Positions 56,701 through 64,000 of a stretch of 64,000 nucleotides of DNA are shown piece by piece (the stretch's first letter is position 1; each line of letters starts with the position of its first letter). The translations under genes and the position numbers were made by a program. The stretch is from Cavia porcellus (Eukaryota > Chordata > Mammalia > Rodentia > Caviidae). Below the pieces are notes generated by a model. That model searched no databases. It saw only the letters and a list, made by a program, of their open reading frames with translations, and was not told the DNA's origin. The stretch spans positions 27,920,532 through 27,984,531 of the forward strand of contig NW_026947503.1 in assembly GCF_034190915.1 (NCBI RefSeq), given 5' to 3'.

Positions 56701-56960
56701 CAGCAGCAAAATTTAACATTTGGTCCTTTTAGGTATAAAAATGAATCAAATGTCTGACAAGATTTGTTTCTGGTATAAATTTCAGGGTTCCCCCCCTCCC
56801 CAATTTATGGGCATACGACAAATGTTACTAACGGGTACTTTTAGTTTTTAAAATATGGACAACAGTACTCCATGCAGTAAAAGACTTGAGCGATTAATGC
56901 TACCCTTATGCCTCTTTTGAGTAGTTTTAGCCATAGGGCTTGGCACTGCCACCATTGTCT
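53714..56960. other. Large intron, segment 11: unique sequence with MIR
   Basis: A MIR plus-strand copy lies at about 55150-55300 (agatttgaactctggcactg, tctcagttttctcatctgta, aaaatggtatttatatt). The remainder is AT-rich unique sequence. No exon was recognised. Confidence 0.55.
55150..55300 (+). repeat. MIR SINE
   Basis: Clear MIR core: GATTTGAACTCTGGCACTGT, TCTCAGTTTTCTCATCTGTA, then AAAATGGTATTTATATTACC. It is well preserved for this family. Confidence 0.9.
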
Positions 56961-57130
56961 TTGTGCCAAAAAATATCCGCAGCGGCTGTCGCATTCTAGT
57001 ACTGGAGGGTTGTCTCGAAAATTCCGCAGTGAACGCGCCTGGTTTGTTCATCACTGCTATCTCTTTTAAATATTGGGAAAATAGAATCTTTAGCTCTTTC
57101 AAAGCATCCGTGGTAGCTGTGAGACTGGGG
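56960..57130. other. CpG-dense, stop-poor patch of unknown origin
   Basis: Within about 80 bp there are eight CpG dinucleotides, in an intron otherwise nearly free of them. The patch is open on the minus strand within a 125-codon frame (56848-57225). Its translation (for example MNKPGAFTAEFSRQPSSTRM) matches nothing I recognise. It may be an exapted old transposon, a retrocopy fragment or a CpG-rich regulatory element. Confidence 0.35.
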
Positions 57131-57491
57131 GTGGGTGGGTGGCGGAGAAGAAGAACAAGGCTGTCCTCACCAGCCAATTGGTATAAGTGACAAAAATCCA
57201 TGGCTGACAAACATAGAGTAAACACAGATATTTAGGGTCTTTTGTGCTCCTGAGCTCAGCTACTTACTTAAGGATCCTACTCAAACATGTTATCTGCACT
57301 TTGGAAAATGTTATTATCTGAAATAAATATTCCAATTAATTTTAAGCAGAAAACCAACATCAAGACCATAGCTAGTTCTTAGTGGACTATTTACACAAAA
57401 GATACAGATATATATATTCCCCCCACTAGAAATAGAGGTGTCATTTAAAATGGCTGCTTTTTATTATGTCAAAAAATGAAAATCTTTGTTT

Positions 57492-57577
57492 GAGAAGGTC
57501 TGATTATTTTACTGATATTTACTGAGAAGGTCTGATTATTTTCCTGATATTTACTGAGAAGGTCTGATTATTTTACT
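57492..57577. repeat. 32-bp tandem repeat, about 2.7 copies
   Basis: The unit begins GAGAAGGTCTGATTATTTTA and continues CTGATATTTACT. Copies start at 57492, 57524 and 57556, nearly identical to one another (one A/C difference), and the last copy is partial. Confidence 0.95.
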
Positions 57578-59860
57578 CTCAAACAGGGGCCTGGGTTCGG
57601 AGGGCAGTTTATAGTTGAATTTGGGAACAAAAAGCTATAATAAATGTAAAGGTTTACACTATCAGAATTAAAATGTGTTCGCTCATGATCTCTGGAGCAA
57701 TCTATTTGATGGTGAAAGTAGATACTACAGATGAAATCTTCACAAGGAGCATAATCCTTGGAAAAAAAAAAAAAGTCCACCTCCCAGCCTCCTGCTGGCT
57801 GCTCTGCCTCTTTGGTACCTCGCAGACTTCGACAGAGTCCTGGACGGGTGCCCATTGATGTCATGGAAACACTCACATTACTGAGAATGATTCATGTCTA
57901 TGCTGGTCTCTTATCCTCCCCCACACAAATAGGAGTAGATTTTTAACCCTGACAACTTGTAATTTGCAGTGAGTTTATTTTTGTATCTGGATAAATATTT
58001 TTTAACAAGCAAAATTAAGATTAAGCAGTCTGTATCTGATATGATAGTAAAGAAAGCCGGGCCCTTGTAGCCAAGTGTACTTGGGGACTCGGGCAGCATG
58101 GATTGGTTTTCTCTCCTCCCTTTTGCCCCTGTGTCCCCTTTTGTACTCCTTGCTCTCTCTGTTCCATTCCTCCTCTCTCTCTGTCTTCCACCTATTCTCT
58201 TTCTGTCCCTCTTCTTACAAACCTGTTTGCATTGTCCTTCTGGCTTTAAAATAATTGAAGAAATGACCCCGACTTACGTATATCAAGTGAGAAAGATCCT
58301 GGTAGGAAAATCCTTCTCTTTATTCTTTGTACTAGAGTTAGGGTTAGAAAATAATCGTGGTAGTAAAATTCTATAGGGGGTCTTTTCAGTAATTCCTTCT
58401 GTAGGAAAAACAGAATAATCGTCTTTCTTCCTCAAACTGTATTTTGCCTTTTGTAAGTTAATTCTCTGAAATTCTCAAAACAGGATACTAGATGTTCAAT
58501 TACCTATGAAGTCATAGGCAGACTCTTTCTCTTTTTCTTTGTTTCTCTCTCTCTCTCTTTCCTTTTTCTGCCTACCTGCCAGTCTGTTTATTGAGTAGTG
58601 AAATATCAAAATGAATTAGGTCATCATTATCGTGAAACAATTTTAGATACAAGAGTTAAAGGGAGATATTGTCCTTTGGTATATCATATAGAAGTCATGC
58701 CTTTTCTGTTAGAGGTATTTATAAGGAGCACTTAGAGGGTAAGGGTAGCTTAAATGTCACTTACAGGGATGCGTGTGTGACCGTTGCCCTGCTGATACAG
58801 GTATATGCACCTGCTCCAAGCACAGTTCTCAGCAGTGGAAGTCACCCTCGTAGATCTGCCAAGATGGACAATCTGTGTGGTGGTGTCTTGTTTCACTGAA
58901 ATTGAAACTGAGACACGCATTCATTTTGTACTTTGTACTGAAAACTGTATCAGAAATGGAGAGAGGGGATGTCTTCCCAAGTTCAAGATGCCTTAAAATC
59001 AGTTTTAAAAAAGTTACTACTGGCGAACAGATGGTTAATTTAAGATTCAGGTTTGGTTTCCTTTGAAAATCACCTTCTACCTCTGTGCATATCTGTGTAT
59101 GACTTAGATACAAGGTGCATTTTTAACTAGATGTAAGATTTCTGAAAGATACATTCTTTGTGTCTTGTCAGAAAGGCATGCTCTAATAGCACTGCTATTT
59201 AACTAAAACATAAAGAGGCTACTGTACTGTTACTTTTAGCATTTGCAGTTAATTTTGGTTGAGGGGGAAAATGTCGTCGTGGTAAACTTTAAGACAGTGT
59301 TAGTTCAGCCCCTCAAAAGTTTTGGAATTTTCCTATCAGAAAATGGGATAATATAGTCCTGTGTGCGAAGGCCAGTGCACCTTAAGTCTGCAGTCAGGAG
59401 GACAGGATTGTTTGCAGCCTCAGGTGGGCTCCCTTAGGAGCTCCTGGTCATGTACCTCTGTGGGCAGTTTCTGGATAAACTCTTCATATGGCTTCTACTG
59501 TTTAGATCTCTTGTGATGTGATTTTATTATTTTTCCCTGCTGATTATTAAGGCTAGATGTAATTTGTAGGAAACCAGTGAGTAGCCTTGATTTTTATCCT
59601 TGGCCGTGGTGGAATAACAGCGGAAGTTCTGTACAGTAGACTAGTTCATACAAGAAATTGAGCTTGTTATAACTGGAAGAGAGCACTCATATTTCATGAT
59701 CCCTCTGCCTTCTGGGTGTCCTGCTGGATCTGAACTTGGGTTCAGAGTGGGTGATTTTTTTCAAAAACCTTCTTTCCCAAATGCAAGCTCCATCATCATC
59801 TTGACCATGATGGAATTTAGTCCTGAAAAATGTTTAAAAAGGAAAGAGAGAGAGTCAGAA
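57578..59860. other. Large intron, segment 12: unique sequence
   Basis: This is AT-rich unique sequence with an A-run at about 57762-57773 and a CT-rich stretch at about 58505-58566. No exon, SINE or regulatory cluster was recognised. Confidence 0.5.
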
Positions 59861-59862
59861 TT

Positions 59863-59933
59863 TCTCTTCTCTTCTCTTCTCTTCTCTTCTCTTCTCTTCT
59901 CTTCTCTTCTCTTCTCTTCTCTTCTCTTCTCTT
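59863..59933. repeat. (CTTCT)n pentanucleotide repeat
   Basis: About 14 units of a pure pyrimidine pentamer, 460 bp upstream of the exon at 60395. Such polypyrimidine mirror-symmetric tracts can form triplex DNA and bind PTB-type proteins in RNA. Confidence 0.96.
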
Positions 59934-60394
59934 TCTGAATTTACCATCTGGAAAGCCTCTGATTGATTAGCTTTGGCCTGCCCTTTAATGGCAATATAAT
60001 CAATGGGAATTTCTAGGCGAGGGTCATTACATATATAATTTGCCTGCTGTGTAAATAAAAATGAAATTGTTTAAATTTTGCAAGAGAGAAGGAAAGTGGA
60101 AATAAGGCATGACAATTTGTTTGTAGAGAAAGTGGAGGCCATTGGAATGACAGTTTTTGGAAGTGTGGAGCAGTTTGGCTAAGAATAGGAATGAAGGATA
60201 TTTTTTTCCAGTTTATCATCGCCAGAGTGAGGAAGTGTTATTCCCTCTCTTGCTTGCATACACTGCCAGTAGTGCCTACTTTACGTATGTAAACATCGGA
60301 GAAGAGAAGTTGATGTCTGTTACCTGAAGGAGATTTTTTTTTTTAAAAAAAGGAGAAGCACAATTTATATATTTTTTGTTGTTTCTCTTGGCAG

Positions 60395-60459
60395 GTAAAA
60401 CAGAAAGAAGCTCATACTCATCTTATGGAAGAGAATCAAACCTACAGGGTTGTCACCAG
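60395..60459 (+). CDS. TCF4: TCF4 internal coding exon, [21 protein letters not shown]
   Basis: This 65-nt internal exon has two bases (GT) completing the split Ser codon, then 21 codons reading [21 protein letters not shown]. From memory human TCF4 has [21 protein letters not shown], so this copy carries one Gly-to-Ser change (AGC codon); mouse, as I recall, reads GREN-VQGCHQ. The acceptor has a strong T-rich tract ending GGCAG; the donor is CAG|gtaagt. The exon ends in phase 0. It starts GTAAAA immediately after CAG, so the acceptor junction itself looks like a 5' splice site. A second CAG at 60401-60403 could act as an acceptor that removes three codons in frame. The next exon of the gene is not in the window. 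Confidence 0.96.
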
Positions 60460-61719
60460 GTAAGTGTGAACTGGGGAAGGGTGGAGAGAACGAATCTGGG
60501 AATTTGGTATGTTTTGCAAATTTCGACTGTGCATTTTCAACGCTGACACTAAGTGACCCTGAAATGCTGCCGCTGACTGTCTTTTTAAGTAATGAAGTAA
60601 CACAAAGCTTAAAACTAATAAACACCTCATCTTTAGATCTCTGCCGTTTCAGATCTACACCCACTGGCTTGTTTTTATTTTTTAATCCAGCAGCCGGTAC
60701 CAGTGGCACTGTTTGCAAACCAGCAATGTCAGGCTCTAGCAAAGGAGTTTATTTACAATTAGGAACTTAGGAATTTTTTACACGGGAAATGTTTCATGGA
60801 ACCCTGTGTCAGACCCTGGGTTCAGTGGCTAGTGCCCTAAAGTATAGTTTTCACAGGGACTGTATGATGTTGTGTGAAAACAGGGTGGTATTGAGGGATA
60901 AAAATGTCTGTGAAAATATGATTTGTTGTCCCTTTTTGTTTCTGAATTGTTTTTGGCTGGAAGTCAAGGCCAGCAGGCTAACAGTAAAGCCGTCTCAAAG
61001 GAAGCATGCGTGAGCTAGAAAAATAAGAGTACTTTAATTAAATAATAAAGTGCCAGTGTAATACAAAGGTATATCACTGTGTGTGTTTGTGTCTCTGTAC
61101 ACTGTGCATTTGTATGCTTTTAACTCTCCGGAGAGAACCCGTTTCTAAAAATGCAACCAGTAGGTAAAAGTGACAGATTTTATTTTAAGACAACCGAGAT
61201 TTTATAGATGCTTTCTTTTAAATTTCGGTGTGGGTATTAATCATACATGTAAATTTTTTAAATTGATACTTTTTATCAGAGCTTGATTTCTTTGGGAAAC
61301 TCTTGATGTAATTTAATAATATGTAACATTAAAAACTCTGTACTGTTTCATTATTCACCCAGACAAGATGCACAGTTTTTCTGTGCTGGAAAAGAATGCT
61401 TACTCTTTTGAACTCTTTGGTCTTTCAGTTTCTTAATAATGTAGAAAAAAGTCCTTTTGAGGTTTGTAGAATAACCTGTGTAATGTATCTCTGAGAAACA
61501 TAAAGCAGACATGCGTTTAAACAGAGCATCTGAAGGAAGTTTCTTTTACATATCACTCATCTAGCACGAGAAGTAGAATTCTGGTAGGTTGGTGTTTCCC
61601 CCCCCTTCCCCTGTATACATTTGCATTTTTAAAGTTGTCTCCTTTGGACCAGTTGCCAATTCAGTCATATTCGGCATCTAAAAGATTTGTTGCAATGAGA
61701 TGAACAGTGCTTGGTTAAG

Positions 61720-62250
61720 ATCTCTTGCCGGAGTGCAGTTCATGGCAGTTTGTTTGGAAAGAATTCTGCAGGAAAGAAATTTACAGCTATTCCAGTGCAG
61801 CGGAAACATCTTTGGAATGTGAGTGCACATGTTCGGGGCAGATAGTCTGGGCGACAAGCCTCTCGGGGCTGGGTCTCTGGTGTAAAGCTCTCAATTCCTG
61901 CAGAAGAGCCGGTTCCTGTGGATCTGGTTTCTGAGGGTCAAGGCGGAGGTCACTAGAGTTTTGGGGAGAAGAAAGTTGACAACATCCTTCCTTTTTGCAG
62001 ATGGTCGTGGCAGAGGTCTGTTTTGCTGGGCCCCTTTTGCTGGTCATTGAGAGAATAGGCTTCCTCGCCCCTGTATCCTTTCTTACTAATAGGAATTGGC
62101 GTGATTCCTCACAGACACAAAGATTTCCTCTGCTGAGTAAGCGCGAGGCCCCTTAACTTGTGAACGCATCATCCAGACCGTGTGAGTCTGTCTGTGTGTG
62201 CAGAACACAGACCTTCCTCCCTCCGTTTGTGGGGAATACTTCCCTCGGGT
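61720..62250. other. Moderately GC-rich intronic stretch
   Basis: This stretch has more CpG and G+C than its flanks (for example TCTCGGGGCTGGGTCTCTGG and AAGCGCGAGGCCCC) and contains the candidate exon at 62001. It could be a conserved element or an alternative 5' exon region. Not resolved. Confidence 0.35.
62001..62136 (+). other. Candidate cryptic or alternative exon, open frame from ATG
   Basis: The acceptor CTTCCTTTTTGCAG at 61987-62000 is followed by 136 nt and donor CTGA|gtaagc at 62137. The segment starts with ATG and is open in phase 0, the phase in which the 60459 exon ends: MVVAEVCFAGPLLLVIERIG and onward, 45 codons to the donor. If the donor is not used the frame stops at LLSKREAP. 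Splicing on from 62136 would leave a 1-nt overhang and shift the frame. There is no expression evidence. Confidence 0.2.
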
Positions 62251-63151
62251 GAAACTGAACTTTTGTTTTTGTTTTTGTTTTTGCTAACACAAAGGTGAGA
62301 GGTGGAGGGGGTAGAGGGGGGAAATAGAGGTGGCTGGCTGGCATGCGATGGCTGAATTTCTGGGCCTTGGGAGGTTCCTTTTGAGAAACTGGTGTCCAGG
62401 AAAATTCTTTTGTATGGGGCTATGACTGCATCTGCTTTTCTTAAAAAGCTTTCAGAATCTAGCTGTGGAGTGTGGAGATTCTCTCACTTTTACTTGTGCT
62501 ACATGATTGTGAGTCTTACAAGGACTGTCTGTGTGCTTAGCATGGGCCCAGGAATATCCACAAACAAGGTGATGACTTAGGGATAATAAAAGGGAAATAT
62601 TAGAAATTGCCTGTGCTGGCGAACTAGGGCTCAAGGATGGAAGTGTGCATCCTATGCATTTTTGCTTTCTGTGGATTTGCAAATAGAACAGACCATAGTA
62701 TGTCTTCCCGTGAATCAGTTTCTCTTGTGCTATATTGTTCTTTGAATCCCTGTCTCCTACACCAGCTATACAAACCAAAAATAAGGCAATAACCTCAGTA
62801 TCTTGGGCTTCACGTCTAAATAGCAGATCACAGCTGAAATGGTTCCCCACTGTGTGACAAGGTGAGTGACTCCCAGGAAGGAGCTTTTGTTTTTTCCTGT
62901 TTGCTACATTATTAAGAAGCTGGACAGAAAACCTTTAGAGGATCTGCCCTAAGGAGCTGGCCTTTCCGTACCATACCAGTGTGTCATGTGCATTTAAAGA
63001 GATGAGCAGTGTTGTAAGGGAGATGCTTATTCCAGTCCCAGTGGCTTTTTGTTTGTAAAGAAATAGTGCTGGTAAGCAACAGGTACTAGGACACTGTCTT
63101 GGAGGAATTATTGCTGTGAAATACATATTGTTTCATAGGTCCACCAGGTTA

Positions 63152-63184
<33 letters not shown>

Positions 63185-63195
63185 TGTGTGTGTGT
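63152..63195. repeat. (GT)n microsatellite
   Basis: This is a GT tract with two short interruptions (TATGTGC). Confidence 0.93.
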
Positions 63196-64000
63196 TTCTC
63201 TGATGGAAATAATGTTAACCCATTTTTAAAACTGGATATTTTAACAGAAAGAAATTGGCAGATTCTTTATCATCAAGTAAGTTGTGTATAGTAAAACTAT
63301 GAGTAATAATTCAAATCCATTGATGTATTTCCATGTGAAATTAGCAGAAATAAATATGGTCTCTTTTTGAGGCTTTTGAAAATCATATGGAAAATAAACC
63401 AACAAAATAAACCATTAGGCAAAAATAAGCAGCTAAGTAGACTTTTAAAAGTTTACACTAAATATGGAAAGAAAAAAATTAAATCAAATTGGGGTATGGA
63501 AATCACACCCAGGCTTAAAACTGTCTTGCCAAATTGCAACCTCATACTACTTAACGGGCAGCAAAAATAAAACTTAGAATGGAAAGTGTGACCGAAATGA
63601 AAATGAGCTGAAATAAACTTTTTCACATGATACCCCAACTTAATGCTATAATAGCAAATACCTAATTCCTAAGGGGTATCATTGCAAATGACTAAAGGGA
63701 CAAAATAGCATTTGCTTTGGACACTTTGCTGCTTTGAGTAAGACATTTGGCGGTTCCAAACTTTTAATTTGCCGAAATCTCCTGTTTTTGATTGAGTGAA
63801 GAGGTCAACACAGTAGACCATTATTAGGGCAAAAGTTTCCCTTGAATGCTGCTTCAGCCTTGATCAGGAGTTGTTTGACTTCTTCCTGAGACATAGCCTG
63901 AGTCTAAAGCAATGTCTGCTTTATTAGCATTTCCTGGGCAAGATATATATATGTGTGAGAGACATCGATTTACAGAAAGCTGGGTCCTGAGACCACTCAA

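Larger units (their letters stand above)
60460..64000 (+). other. TCF4: TCF4 intron, 5' portion (downstream of last exon in window)
   Basis: This is intronic sequence starting at donor gtaagt. It contains a moderately GC-rich stretch at about 61720-62250 with a candidate cryptic exon (62001-62136), and a GT microsatellite at about 63152-63195. The remainder is AT-rich unique sequence. The next expected coding exon (QSLLGGDMDMGNPGTL in human, from memory) was not found before the window end. Confidence 0.85.

Noticed and set aside
60365..60742. 125-codon minus-strand ORF over the TCF4 exon
   Set aside because: It is a shadow of the real exon on the opposite strand, and the conserved peptide is clearly on the + strand.
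62452..62850. 132-codon minus-strand ORF
   Set aside because: Low-complexity composition and no family resemblance; treated as a chance frame.
62861..62866. Strong donor-like AAG|gtgagt
   Set aside because: The upstream AG sites have weak pyrimidine tracts; no exon could be defined.
63248..63276. Possible 29-nt exon before gtaagt
   Set aside because: The acceptor tract is purine-interrupted and the segment has no phase or homology support.

Overview
This window is AT-rich mammalian nuclear DNA lying inside one very large gene. Three short internal exons on the + strand (6695-6756, 9854-9950, 60395-60459) join in phase into the peptide run [20 protein letters not shown] / [11 protein letters not shown]...VNSRIQ / [23 protein letters not shown] recognise this from memory as the N-terminal part of the class I bHLH E-protein TCF4 (E2-2/ITF2), about residues 49-123 of the long isoform. 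The bHLH domain, the nuclear localisation signal and the start codon of the long isoform lie outside the window. No other protein-coding gene, RNA gene or CRISPR array could be supported.

The host is probably a non-murid rodent. The evidence is tRNA-Ala-derived ID SINEs, three of them young with perfect target-site duplications of 12-16 bp, together with B1 and B1-dID fusion SINEs. The third exon also keeps ESNLQGCHQ as in human, whereas I remember mouse as shortened there. I cannot choose between squirrel relatives, beaver or kangaroo rats.

Layout: 1-6694 is the 3' part of an upstream intron. 6695-6756 is an exon, 6757-9853 a 3.1 kb intron and 9854-9950 an exon. 9951-60394 is a 50.4 kb intron. 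60395-60459 is an exon, and 60460-64000 is the start of the next intron. The introns hold old MIR, L2 and MER5 fragments, rodent SINEs, several GT/AC microsatellites, a CG/CA alternating tract, a CTTCT pentamer tract and a 32-bp tandem repeat. The big intron also carries a GC-rich island at about 40.3-40.7 kb. It is followed at 41.1-41.7 kb by a block dense in homeodomain, POU and E-box motifs that looks like a conserved developmental enhancer. A strong CTCF-type motif lies at 48651-48667 and a CpG-dense stop-poor patch at 56.96-57.13 kb.

How the parts work together: the 62-, 97- and 65-nt exons have phases such that dropping the second or third alone shifts the frame, while dropping both removes 162 nt in frame. 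The third exon begins with GTAAAA right after its acceptor CAG, which resembles a recursive-splice exon after a very long intron. A few candidate cryptic exons are listed as hypotheses. I found no clearly new biological system; the regulatory and splicing structure of the 50 kb intron is the part most worth checking.
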